Assembly: GCA_937128795.1 (NCBI GenBank)
Contig: CAKZMQ010000001.1
Span: 186,001-250,000, forward strand
DNA: 64,000 nt
Source of the DNA: an uncultured Solirubrobacterales bacterium
Lineage (GTDB): Bacteria; Actinomycetota; Thermoleophilia; Solirubrobacterales; JACPNS01
Direction of reading: 5' to 3'
This document shows positions 7,708 through 15,464 of the stretch, piece by piece (the first letter of the stretch is position 1; each line of letters begins with the position of its first letter). A program made the position numbers and the translations under genes. The notes under the pieces are model-generated. The model had not been told where the DNA came from, ran no database searches, and saw only the letters and a program-made list of their open reading frames with translations.

Positions 7708-7888
7708 ACAGCCAGCCAATGCCCGCTGGTCCCTTCAGGTCTCGTTTCCTCCTAGAACAGATCTGACGCAAAAACACCCCGACTCAAGGAGTCCAATTCC
7801 CGGCCCCCGGGAAGGGCTCCGTCTCCGCACAGTGAGTCGAGTACATGGCCAGGTGGCCGCCGCTCAGTCGGCCACCTGGCTTTTTTTT
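7708..7888 (+). ncRNA. candidate structured small RNA or attenuated leader, about 180 nt
   Basis: The unit is bounded by a near-consensus promoter and an intrinsic terminator. Internal hairpins are GACTC-AAG-GAGTC (7781-7793) and TTCCCGG-CCC-CCGGGAA (7797-7813), then the terminator. A later GAGTC (about 7834) could compete for the first GACTC. A 15-codon ORF (ATG 7719, TGA 7764-7766) starts 11 nt into the transcript but has no Shine-Dalgarno. The downstream PafBC-like gene starts 155 nt after the terminator. This could be a free sRNA or a transcription attenuator for that gene. I do not recognise a known RNA family (not tmRNA, SRP or RNase P). It occupies most of the 425-nt gap 7619-8043. Confidence 0.55.
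7848..7888 (+). terminator. strong intrinsic terminator
   Basis: GCCAGGTGGCCG (7848-7859) pairs with CGGCCACCTGGC (7869-7880), a 12-bp GC-rich stem with a 9-nt loop, followed directly by eight T (7881-7888). This is the most canonical Rho-independent terminator in the window. Confidence 0.9.
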
Positions 7889-8043
7889 GCCGTGAACCGT
7901 TTCCGCACCGGACACTTGATCGACTGGCCGGCAGCAGTTGCGCCCGGTCGCTCGTTCAAAACCCCGCAATTTGCGTGCAGGCGGAAACGCCTTTCGCGGG
8001 AAGGCGCAATTCGCAGCCGGTCCTTGCGTATGCTGCATCGCGA

Positions 8044-10167
8044 GTGGCAAAAGACACCGAAAAACTGATCCGACAGCTCTCGCTGATCTCCTTTCTGATG
8101 GCAAAGCGTCGCCCGGTGACCGCGCTCGAGATCAAGCGCGACGTCGAGGGCTACAGCGAGATGAACGACGACGCCTTCGCGCGTCGTTTTTACGCGGACC
8201 GCGCCGAGCTGGAGGCGCTCGGCATCGAATTGCGCGTCGATCGCGCCGTCGACGGCTTCTACGAGGCGGAGAACTACTCACTACCGCCCGAAAACTTCTA
8301 CCTGCCGAGCGTGCAGTTCACCGATCGTGAGCTCGCTTCGCTAACGACGGCACTGAAGATGCTGGATGGCCAGTTCGCCTACGCCGAGCCGCTGCGGCTG
8401 GCGCTGCAACAGCTCACCTGGGGTCGGCCTTCGCCGTTCTCGGCACCGGACGAGATGTCGATCCACGTCGCCGTGGGTCCTGACGTCGAAGGCCGCGAAC
8501 TTTCGCAGCGTCTGAGCAAGATCGAGAATGCGATTTTCCGTCGCAAGACGATCATCTTCGAATATTTCACGATCGGACGAGGCTCGACCGAGAAGCGCAA
8601 GGTCGACCCTTTCCACCTGCTCTATCGCGGCGGCGAGTTCTACATGATTGGCCACGCCCACGAGCGTGAAGAGCAACGCATGTTCAAGCTCTCGCGGATC
8701 CGCGGCAAGATCAGCTACGCGAGCAAGGCCGAGCATGATTTTCCTCCGCCTGAGGACTTCGATCCGCGCGAATACGCGACGATGGCCGAGTGGCAGTTCG
8801 GGCAGCAGTCGCAAACGGCTTCGATCTGGATCAGTGAGCGCATCGCATGGCTCGTCGAGCGCCACTTTTCCAAGGCCGGCAGGATCCGCACCCCCAAGCG
8901 CGGCGAGGCAGTGCCCGGCAAGGGCGTGATCTTCGAGACCGAATTCACCGACACCGCCCCGCTGATCTCATGGGTGCTGGGCCACGGTCCGCGTGCACGC
9001 GTGCTCGAACCCTCCTCCGTCGCGAACGACGTCGCCAAGCGGGTCGCTCGGATAGCTCGCCAGCACACCGGCGAATTCGAGATAGCACCGAAGATCGCGC
9101 GCAGGCGGGGGCCGAGCTCCAGTGTGTCCAACGATGCCAACGAGACTTCGATCAAACCCGAGCGCTTCGCACGTTTGATCACGCTCGCCGGGATCCTGAT
9201 CGGCGCGACGCACACTGGCGCGACCGTTTCGATGTCGAAGCTCGCCACCGACTTGAACGTCTCGCGAGAAGAGATCGAGGAAGACATCGAGGTGCTCAAC
9301 GTCGTCAATTTTGGCGGTGGCAGCTACGTGTTGTTCGCGCAGATCGAAGATGACGAGATCTCCGTCGACAGCGAGCCCTACAGCGACAACTTTGCTCGCC
9401 CCGCGCGCCTGCTCCCGCTGGAGGCCAAGGCCTTGATCGCCGCGATCGATCTGCTCGGTGAGTACTTCCCGAACGACTCGTTGCTGAGCGCCCGCAAGAA
9501 AGTTGTGACCGCGCTCGGCGAGGACCCGGCCACCAGCGGCCTGCAGATCGCCGCTACCCAGGTGAACGACTCGGAGATCGCGACCGCGATTTCTCAGGCG
9601 ATCCAGGGCAACCTGTTGGTGCAGATCGAGCACTACAAGGAAGACCAGGACACCTTCACCGAGCGCACGATCGAGCCGTATTCACTGATGAACGGTCGCG
9701 AGGGGTGGTACGTACACACCTGGGATCTTTCGCGCGAAGCGCCACGCGATTTTCGCCTCGACCGCATCAAGAGCATCGAGGTGCAGAACGAGACGTTCAA
9801 GCCGCGCGACGGCATGGTTCCTGACCTCGACGGCTGGCCGCGCACGGGCACCGTCGGCGCTTCGACGGTTGCGAAGATCTGGATCGATCCCGAACACGCG
9901 CCGCGCGCCCGCGAGGAGTACGAGCCGTCGCTGGAGCTGAAGGACGGAGCGATCCTGATCGACCTTCCGTATGGCGGAGTGAACTGGCTGGTGACCGAGG
10001 TCTTCAAGTTCGCCGGCGACGCCGTTGTGCTCGAGCCAGCCGACGCGCGCGAGGCGGTGCGCGATGCCGCAAAGGCGCTCAAGGCAGAGATTGCCGGTGG
10101 CGGTGTCAAGGCCGCCGCCGCGAAGCCGTCGTCTGGCTCCAAGCGCGAGCCCGTCACCACCGGCTAG
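8044..10167 (+). CDS. tandem WYL-domain transcriptional regulator (fused PafB-PafC type)
   Basis: Start taken at GTG 8044 (VAKDTEKLIRQLSLISFL), giving about 707 residues; the ORF-track start at 7975 adds a non-homologous leader. Two consecutive PafB/PafC-like halves are visible. The first has a winged helix (KDTEKLIRQLSLISFLM..RPVTALEIKRDV) and a WYL domain with GEFYMIGHA and FKLSRIRG, then a WCX region. The second has a winged helix (PERFARLITLAGILIGA..VSMSKLATDLNVSREEI) and a WYL domain with GWYVHTWD and FRLDRIKS. Such fusions bind ssDNA-type signals and activate RecA-independent DNA-damage genes in actinobacteria. Proteasome genes are not nearby, so orthology to PafBC is inferred from architecture. 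Confidence 0.75.
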   Translation: MAKDTEKLIRQLSLISFLMAKRRPVTALEIKRDVEGYSEMNDDAFARRFYADRAELEALGIELRVDRAVDGFYEAENYSLPPENFYLPSVQFTDRELASLTTALKMLDGQFAYAEPLRLALQQLTWGRPSPFSAPDEMSIHVAVGPDVEGRELSQRLSKIENAIFRRKTIIFEYFTIGRGSTEKRKVDPFHLLYRGGEFYMIGHAHEREEQRMFKLSRIRGKISYASKAEHDFPPPEDFDPREYATMAEWQFGQQSQTASIWISERIAWLVERHFSKAGRIRTPKRGEAVPGKGVIFETEFTDTAPLISWVLGHGPRARVLEPSSVANDVAKRVARIARQHTGEFEIAPKIARRRGPSSSVSNDANETSIKPERFARLITLAGILIGATHTGATVSMSKLATDLNVSREEIEEDIEVLNVVNFGGGSYVLFAQIEDDEISVDSEPYSDNFARPARLLPLEAKALIAAIDLLGEYFPNDSLLSARKKVVTALGEDPATSGLQIAATQVNDSEIATAISQAIQGNLLVQIEHYKEDQDTFTERTIEPYSLMNGREGWYVHTWDLSREAPRDFRLDRIKSIEVQNETFKPRDGMVPDLDGWPRTGTVGASTVAKIWIDPEHAPRAREEYEPSLELKDGAILIDLPYGGVNWLVTEVFKFAGDAVVLEPADAREAVRDAAKALKAEIAGGGVKAAAAKPSSGSKREPVTTG

Positions 10168-10205
10168 CGATCCCGGTTGGTCAACCGGCGTAGAGTTGCA
10201 GGACG

Positions 10206-10673
10206 ATGGCCGGACGACGAGACCAGATACAGCTGACCGATCACGAGATTGCGGCTTACCTCGCCGACGAAAAGACCGTGATCGTCGGAACCAACGGTCC
10301 GCGCGGCGTGCCGCACATGATGCCGCTCTGGTTTGTGATGCATGGCGAAGAAGTTTGGGGCTGGACCTTCGCGAAATCTCAGAAGGCAAAGAACCTCGAA
10401 CGAGAGCCGCGCGCCACGTTGCTGTTCGAAGACGGCGTCACCTACGACAAGCTGCGCGGAGTGATGTTCGAATGCGATGTTGAACTGATTACCGACGTTG
10501 CAGCAGTCGAGGAGCTCGGGATCGAGCTGTTCACGAAGTACGGCGACGGCAACTATCCGGCAGAGCCGGTGATCGAAATGATCAAGGCGCAGGCACCCAA
10601 GCGCGTGGTGATGCGGTTCACGAAGACGCGGACTGTGAGCTGGGACCACCGGAAGCTTGGTGGGGTCTACTGA
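10206..10673 (+). CDS. pyridoxamine 5'-phosphate oxidase-like (PPOX) flavin/F420-binding protein
   Basis: 155 residues forming the split beta-barrel of PPOX proteins: IAAYLADEKTVIVGTNGPRGVPHMMPLWFVMHGEEVWGWTFAKSQKAKNLEREPRATLLFE shows the V-A-T-x-G-x-P-x-x-hP hairpin, the trace of the flavin-binding W-T strand and the K-x-x-NL helix. The YDKLRGVMF strand follows. Likely an FMN- or F420-dependent reductase or binding protein; the substrate is unknown. The upstream TAGAGT lies 9 nt before ATG, and AGGA may act as a weak Shine-Dalgarno. Convergent with the next gene. Confidence 0.8.
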   Translation: MAGRRDQIQLTDHEIAAYLADEKTVIVGTNGPRGVPHMMPLWFVMHGEEVWGWTFAKSQKAKNLEREPRATLLFEDGVTYDKLRGVMFECDVELITDVAAVEELGIELFTKYGDGNYPAEPVIEMIKAQAPKRVVMRFTKTRTVSWDHRKLGGVY

Positions 10674-10681
10674 GCGGCGGC

Positions 10682-11257
10682 TCAGTCGCCGCCGCCCCCG
10701 CCGCCTCCGCCGCCTCCTCCTCCATCCGCAGAGCCGCCGTCGCCGCCGAACCACTCGCCCCCGCCGCCGGACTGGAGTTGTTGCCTTCGCCCAACGTCAT
10801 AGGTCAGGATCGACAAAAGGTCCTGCCAGCTGACGATCGTCGCTACGGCGATGAATAACTGTTCGGCTGTATCGGTGATCTCCGGGACGTCGACTTCGAG
10901 TCCGCGGGCGCGCCCGGTTTTCATCCGGACCGCGCCGAGCCTGCGACCCTCGTGTTTGAGCACTGCAAGCTGGTCATCGGGTTTCTTTCGACTGAGCTCG
11001 TATTCTTCGCCGCCCATCTCAATCTTTGATCTGATGCCGCGAGTTTCGGCAGTTCCGATCACCTTTTCGTCCTCGTCAACCAGCCAAATGTGATTGTGCC
11101 TTGAACGCACATCGAATTCGCGGTCGCCGACCCGCACGAACCCCTGCTTGTTGCCAAAGAGCCACGCGGTCGGTATTTGCATCGCGAGTTTTGGCTCGAT
11201 GCCGTCGACAGAAGCAAAAAACCACGGCTTCCATCGTCGCCCAGAGAGGTTGACCAT
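10682..11257 (-). CDS. hypothetical protein with poly-glycine C-terminus
   Basis: 191 residues from ATG 11257 (MVNLSGRRW); the track start at 11272 is an upstream TTG. The body alternates short polar/hydrophobic strands (WLFGNKQGFVRVGDREFDVRSRHNHIWLVDEDEKVIGTAE) and ends with a helix (AEQLFIAVATIVSWQDLLSIL). This is reminiscent of LURP-one/tubby-like or scramblase-like barrels, but I cannot assign it. The last ~30 residues are almost pure Gly with a few Ser/Asp, encoded by a GGC/GGA-rich low-complexity tract, as in other membrane-associated proteins with a GGGGGG tail. No signal peptide. Confidence 0.55.
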   Translation of the reverse strand: MVNLSGRRWKPWFFASVDGIEPKLAMQIPTAWLFGNKQGFVRVGDREFDVRSRHNHIWLVDEDEKVIGTAETRGIRSKIEMGGEEYELSRKKPDDQLAVLKHEGRRLGAVRMKTGRARGLEVDVPEITDTAEQLFIAVATIVSWQDLLSILTYDVGRRQQLQSGGGGEWFGGDGGSADGGGGGGGGGGGGD

Positions 11258-11284
11258 TCTGGGATTATTCAATGTCGAACGGCG

Positions 11285-11680
11285 TCAACCGTTATCGAGT
11301 TCCGCCACCAGTTCTGCCACACGCCTCTGGATGTCGTCGCGAATTTCGCGAACCTGCTCGATCGGCAGTCCCTTCGGATCGGTCAGATCCCAGTCGATGT
11401 ATCGCTTGCCGGGGATATAGGGGCAGCTGTCGCCGCAGCCCATCGTGACGACGACGTCGGCGCGTTCGGCCAGCTCACTGGTGAGCAACTGGGGTTGGAT
11501 TTCCGCGACGTCGACGCCCAGTTCTGCCATCGCGGTGACGACCTCCGGATGAACACAGTCCCCCGGAGTGGTGCCTGCGGACTCGGCGGTGTGACGACCA
11601 GCGGCCGCAAGCTCAAACAGCGCTCGACTCATTTGCGAGCGGCCGGCGTTGTGCAGACAGACAAATAGTGCGTGCGCCAT
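11285..11680 (-). CDS. arsC: arsenate reductase (LMW-phosphatase fold)
   Basis: 131 residues. The P-loop CLHNAGRSQ (Cys8, C-x5-R), the redox cysteines in MGCGDSCPYIPG (Cys82 and Cys86) and DWDLTDPKG with the catalytic Asp are diagnostic of the thioredoxin/mycoredoxin-linked ArsC family. It reduces As(V) to As(III) in the cytosol. Last gene of the ars operon, starting 9 nt after the aquaporin stop. With no arsB/acr3 pump in the operon, the As(III) product probably leaves via the aquaporin. Confidence 0.92.
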   Translation of the reverse strand: MAHALFVCLHNAGRSQMSRALFELAAAGRHTAESAGTTPGDCVHPEVVTAMAELGVDVAEIQPQLLTSELAERADVVVTMGCGDSCPYIPGKRYIDWDLTDPKGLPIEQVREIRDDIQRRVAELVAELDNG

Positions 11681-11689
11681 GGCGTGTTG

Positions 11690-12373
11690 TTATTGGCTTT
11701 CTGGGTGCTCACCGCGCACCAGTTGATAGGCCAGGGCGCCGAGCGCCGCTCCGGTGACGGGGCCGACGATATATATCCAGAAGTCCTTCCATTCACCCGC
11801 CGCCAGTGCCGGCCCAAAACTGCGAGCAGGGTTCATCGACGCGCCGGTGACCGGTCCGCCGATCGCGGCATCGAGGGCGACCGTTCCGCCGATCGCAATC
11901 GCAGCTGCTGCGCCGACTGCGCGCGTGTCGGTGGCCACAGCCATGATCACGAACATCAGAAACGCCGTCAGTACCGCCTCGTAGACGAGCGCGCCGCCGG
12001 TGCCGATCGTGGGGACAGTTGCCCCCAGCGCGCCGGGTTTGCCCGGCCAGATCGCCAACAACGCGAATGCGCCGACGATCGCGCCCAACGCTTGCGCTGC
12101 GACGTAGGCAGCGGCGTCCCGCGGGGGGAAGTGACGCGTCATCGTGAATGCGAGTGTGACCGCCGGATTGATGTGTGCGCCCGAGAGATGTCCTGTGGCG
12201 TAGACCATCGCCATGATGATCAGTCCGAACACGGCCGCGACGCCGACCACTCCCAAAGAAGACTCGTACTCCGCGGCTGTGACCACCGCTCCGCACCCCG
12301 CGAAGACAAGCGCGAATGCTGCAAGGCCTTCTGCCGCGGCGCGACGGCCGAGTGGAGGACTGGTGGACGTCAC
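11690..12373 (-). CDS. aquaporin/aquaglyceroporin of the ars operon (AqpS-like)
   Basis: 227 residues from GTG 12373, one nucleotide after the arsI stop; the track start (12655) overlaps arsI. It has six membrane helices and the two half-helix motifs SGAHINPAVT and TGASMNPARS (both NPA). MIP channels in ars operons, such as Sinorhizobium aqpS, pass As(OH)3 or methylarsenite down their gradient. Position between arsI and arsC argues for that role rather than water or glycerol transport. Selectivity-filter residues cannot be judged with certainty here. Confidence 0.9.
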   Translation of the reverse strand: MTSTSPPLGRRAAAEGLAAFALVFAGCGAVVTAAEYESSLGVVGVAAVFGLIIMAMVYATGHLSGAHINPAVTLAFTMTRHFPPRDAAAYVAAQALGAIVGAFALLAIWPGKPGALGATVPTIGTGGALVYEAVLTAFLMFVIMAVATDTRAVGAAAAIAIGGTVALDAAIGGPVTGASMNPARSFGPALAAGEWKDFWIYIVGPVTGAALGALAYQLVRGEHPESQ

Positions 12374-12374
12374 G

Positions 12375-12824
12375 TCAGGTTGCTGGTTGGCAGCAAGGCG
12401 CTTGCTCGCGTTCTTCCCCGGCTGTCGGCGGCTGTTCGGTGAAGTCGTCGATGTCGGCGTTGACGGTGAAGATCTCCCAGGGCGTGCCGTCTGGGTCATG
12501 TACCCAGATCTTGTCCTGCTTTGCGTAGCAACAACTCGTGTCCAACTCGTCGAACGTCGCCAGCCCGGCCTGGCTGAGGCGAAGCCGAGCCGCGAGCACG
12601 TCGTCGACTGTCTCAACTTCAATGCCGGCATGATTGAAGGCGCCGAGCTGCTCATCGCGTGGGCGCAGGTTCAGCGACAAATTGAGCGCAGGCTTGTCGA
12701 CTGAATATTTGACGTAGTCGGATTTGACCTTGACCGGGTCGACGCCAAGCAGCGCTGTATAGAAGGGCATCGATGTCCCGATGTCGGAGACGTTGATCGC
12801 GAGGTGAGGTCTTAGGACAGCCAT
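12375..12824 (-). CDS. arsI: ArsI-type C-As lyase (VOC/glyoxalase fold)
   Basis: 149 residues of vicinal-oxygen-chelate fold. His65 and Glu117 fit the VOC metal site. The vicinal cysteine pair Cys98-Cys99 in TSCCYAKQDK, followed by WVHDPDGTPWE, is the substrate-binding signature of ArsI/CadI proteins, which demethylate trivalent organoarsenicals. A further CC pair ends the protein (APCCQPAT). Its ATG lies inside the end of arsR (13-nt overlap), with AAGGAG about 9 nt upstream, so translation is coupled. It gives the operon capacity against methylarsenite or aromatic arsenicals. CadI-like cadmium-induced proteins are the alternative. Confidence 0.8.
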   Translation of the reverse strand: MAVLRPHLAINVSDIGTSMPFYTALLGVDPVKVKSDYVKYSVDKPALNLSLNLRPRDEQLGAFNHAGIEVETVDDVLAARLRLSQAGLATFDELDTSCCYAKQDKIWVHDPDGTPWEIFTVNADIDDFTEQPPTAGEEREQAPCCQPAT

Positions 12825-13165
12825 GAGTTCAACTCCTTGAGTGGTTCGGGCTTCACGAAGTAGTACGACCAGAGGCCGCGCTTGACCGAGTCGACGATGC
12901 CTGCCTCGCGCAGCTTGCGCAGGTGATGCGAAAGCGTCGGTTGCGAAACGTCAAACAGCGGGACGAGTTCGCACACGCAGACTTCGCCGGCGTGCGAGCG
13001 CAGCACGTCGACGATCTGCAGGCGGATCGGATCGCCCAGCGCCTTGGCGAGCTTCGACAGTTGCTCAGCCTGTGCCACGTCAACGTCGGGCAATGCAATC
13101 GGTTCGCAGCAGACGTCGCCGGCCGCGCGCTTTTCTTTGGGGGCGAGTGTTAGATCGACAGGCAT
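12812..13165 (-). CDS. arsR: ArsR-family metalloregulator
   Basis: 117-residue winged helix: LAKALGDPIRLQIVDVLRSHAGEVCVCELVPLFDVSQPTLSHHLRKLREAGIV. Cys63 and Cys65 (CVC) in the ELCVCDL-type motif form the As(III) site, and a second pair, Cys19-Cys20, is near the N-terminus and may supply extra ligands. First gene of the operon arsR-arsI-aquaporin-arsC. An 11-bp inverted repeat covers its own start codon, so it is very likely autoregulated and released by As(III)/Sb(III). Confidence 0.93.
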   Translation of the reverse strand: MPVDLTLAPKEKRAAGDVCCEPIALPDVDVAQAEQLSKLAKALGDPIRLQIVDVLRSHAGEVCVCELVPLFDVSQPTLSHHLRKLREAGIVDSVKRGLWSYYFVKPEPLKELNSWLS

Positions 13166-13195
13166 CTATGTAAAAGCGTAGCAATTACATAGATG
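13163..13195. promoter_or_regulatory. ArsR operator
   Basis: CATCTATGTAA (13163-13173) and TTACATAGATG (13185-13195) form a perfect 11-bp inverted repeat with an 11-nt spacer. The left arm includes the arsR start codon (complement of CAT 13163-13165), so bound ArsR would block initiation of its own operon. Confidence 0.75.
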
Positions 13196-13229
13196 TTCGG
13201 CTATCTAAACGACTGCGAACTTTGTGCGG

Positions 13230-14648
13230 TCAATCGCTGGTCGCCATCGGTGCCCGCGAGTGTCCGCGCTCTTCGAAGAACTTCCATTCCGCTTTGCCGA
13301 GTGGCGTTGCAGGTGCCTCTCCGAACCACCACTCACGGCTGATCTTGGTCCAGTTGGCCGAGGCTTCCAAGCGGCCGAGCACGGCGAGGATGCCGGTCTC
13401 CATCCGGCGACCCATCAACTCATCGGCCGGCAGCGAAGCTGTGCGCACGAGCTCGAAGTACTCGCCGCGCGGATCGGAGATCGCGGTCAAGGCCTTGGCC
13501 ACATACCGACGTGTGATCTTTTGCTTTCGGCCAGAGAGGTACCAACCGCCAACCAGCCTGACGTGGTCCATCAGCAGCTCAACGTTGAATTTCTCGCGGT
13601 CGCGAATGAAGCCCAGATCCTCCATCGCGATGCCGAAGGTCTCGGGATCTTCGTCGAGCACGGCCGTCACGGCTGCGACCTGAAGTTTGATCTGACGCTC
13701 GGCGAGACGCTTGGTCATGCCAAAATCGATGAACGCGACGCGGCCGTCTTCCATCCACAGGTAGTTGCCGGGGTGCGCGTCGGCGTTGAGCTGATTGAGG
13801 TGGTAGATCGAACCAAAGGCGAAGCGATAGATGATCTCGCCGAATCGGTCGCGCTTGGACTGCGGCAGATCGGTCACCTCGTCGAACGCCATTCCCTCGA
13901 CCCATTCGCTGACCATCACTCGTTCTCGTGAAAGTTCGCTGACCACTTCGGGCACGCAGATGAATGGGTGACCTCGATACGCGCGAGCGAAGCGACGCTG
14001 GTTCTGCGCCTCCAATTCGTAGTCGAGTTCTTCGAGCACGCGCGCCTTCAGCTCTTTGGCGACGGCACGAGCGTCAAGACCCGGCGCGATCATCCGGCCA
14101 AGCCGGAGGAACAGAGCGGCGTTCTCGACGTCGGCGCGCAGCGCGTCGGCGATGTCCGGGTACTGAATCTTCACCGCCACATCTCGGCCGTCTTTCAGCG
14201 TTGCACGATGCACCTGGCCGATCGAGGCTGCGGCCGTCGCCTTGTGATCTATCTCCGAAAAGATCTTCGCCAACGGACGGTCCCACTGGTCGTCGAGAAC
14301 CTTCTCGACCTTCTTCCAGGACATCGACGGCGCGTTCTGGCGCAGCGTGCCGAGTTCGCGCTGGTAGATCTCGCGGTACTCCTCGGGCAGGAGGTCGACG
14401 TCGATGATCGATGCCATCTGCGCGACTTTCACGGCCACGCCCTTCAGGCTGCCAAGCGTCTTGACCATCTGCTCGGCGGAATCGACGTGGCGCTTCTCGA
14501 GCGCGGCTTGGCTCCCCTCGCGACCGCGCAGCACATTCGTTGCTCCTGTGCCGGCAATCTTGATGCCCTGTCCGCCCAAAGCGCGGCCGACACGCGCCGC
14601 GCGGCCGATTCGGCTTTTCGAGATCGAGCGGTCGTCGTTATCGGGCAC
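13230..14648 (-). CDS. ABC1/UbiB (AarF)-family atypical kinase
   Basis: 472 residues from GTG 14648, supported by TAGGCT 6 nt upstream on the minus strand. ABC1 family motifs: LKGVAVKVAQMAS (variant of the KxGQ motif), the Ala-rich loop ATAAASIGQVHRA, VAVKIQYP with the nucleotide-site Lys, LEELDYELEAQNQRRF, NADAHPGNYL and FIDFGM (DFG-like). Such proteins support quinone/isoprenoid lipid metabolism, probably through ATPase activity. Divergent from rplY with a 53-bp gap carrying leaderless-type promoters for both. Confidence 0.88.
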   Translation of the reverse strand: MPDNDDRSISKSRIGRAARVGRALGGQGIKIAGTGATNVLRGREGSQAALEKRHVDSAEQMVKTLGSLKGVAVKVAQMASIIDVDLLPEEYREIYQRELGTLRQNAPSMSWKKVEKVLDDQWDRPLAKIFSEIDHKATAAASIGQVHRATLKDGRDVAVKIQYPDIADALRADVENAALFLRLGRMIAPGLDARAVAKELKARVLEELDYELEAQNQRRFARAYRGHPFICVPEVVSELSRERVMVSEWVEGMAFDEVTDLPQSKRDRFGEIIYRFAFGSIYHLNQLNADAHPGNYLWMEDGRVAFIDFGMTKRLAERQIKLQVAAVTAVLDEDPETFGIAMEDLGFIRDREKFNVELLMDHVRLVGGWYLSGRKQKITRRYVAKALTAISDPRGEYFELVRTASLPADELMGRRMETGILAVLGRLEASANWTKISREWWFGEAPATPLGKAEWKFFEERGHSRAPMATSD

Positions 14649-14701
14649 GAATCAAGCCTAGACCCGAAGCGACCCATCCCACCCGCTAAAATCCCGCCCT
14701 C

Positions 14702-15373
14702 ATGTCTGCAGATGACCGCGCAACAATCGAGCTCAGCACCCGCGAATCACGCGGTTCACGCGAGGGACGCCGCCTGCGCAAGAGCGGAAATCTCCCGGGC
14801 ATCCTCTATGGACGCGGCCGCGATCCGCAGGCTTTCAGCGTCAACGAACGTGAGTTGCGAGCCGCGCTGAAGGCCGGTCACGCCCTGCTCGACGCCAAGC
14901 TTGGCAGCGACACGGTTCCGGTGATCGTCAAGGATCAGCAGCATCACCCAGTGCGCGGTGGCTTCACGCACATCGACCTGCTCGAAGTCGACCTCAAGCA
15001 GTCGATCCAGTCGGTCGTACCACTTGAACTATCCGGTGTCGAAGAGGCTCCGGGCGTCGTCCAGGGCGGTGTGCTCGACCACGTCACTCGTGAGCTCAAC
15101 ATCGAGGCACTGCCAACTGACATTCCAGACTCGGTTGTGATCGATGTGTCCGCACTTGAGTTGAACGAGACTTTCCTTTTGTCCTCCGCCACGATCCCGT
15201 CAAACCTGACGGTGCTCGACGACCCGGACGAGACAGTGATCGCGACGATCACGCCGCCCTCGAAGGCCGAAGAACCCGTCGACGAGGTCGAGGAAGAAAC
15301 CGAGTTGGTCGGCGAGGGCGAAGAGGGTGCCGAGGGCGAAGGCGAAGAGTCCGAGGAAGGCGACGAGGAGTAA
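14702..15373 (+). CDS. rplY: 50S ribosomal protein bL25 (Ctc/TL5 type)
   Basis: 223 residues. N-terminal L25 domain (RLRKSGNLPGILYGRGRDPQAFSVNERELRAAL, then GFTHIDLLEVD) followed by the TL5/CTC beta domain (VPLELSGVEEAPGVVQGGVLDHVTRELNIEALPTDIPDSVVIDVSAL). It binds 5S rRNA. The last ~40 residues are almost all Glu/Gly/Asp, an acidic tail common in actinobacterial CTC proteins. TAAAAT lies 9 nt before ATG. Followed by pth, a conserved pairing. Confidence 0.96.
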   Translation: MSADDRATIELSTRESRGSREGRRLRKSGNLPGILYGRGRDPQAFSVNERELRAALKAGHALLDAKLGSDTVPVIVKDQQHHPVRGGFTHIDLLEVDLKQSIQSVVPLELSGVEEAPGVVQGGVLDHVTRELNIEALPTDIPDSVVIDVSALELNETFLLSSATIPSNLTVLDDPDETVIATITPPSKAEEPVDEVEEETELVGEGEEGAEGEGEESEEGDEE

Positions 15374-15464
15374 CTCCCCGTCTTCCAGTAGGTCGCTTCA
15401 CAGCCTGCTGAGCCCCGGTCGTTACATTTCCGGACAACGGCAAGCCCAGCCGCCTTCAAACGTT

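Noticed and set aside
10682-10790. GGC/GGA-rich tract as a microsatellite or repeat element
   Set aside because: It is the coding sequence for the poly-Gly tail of the minus-strand protein, in frame to its stop.
15249-15459. Repetitive GAGGGCGAAG-type tract as tandem repeat
   Set aside because: It encodes the acidic Glu/Gly tail of bL25, a family feature, with varied codons.
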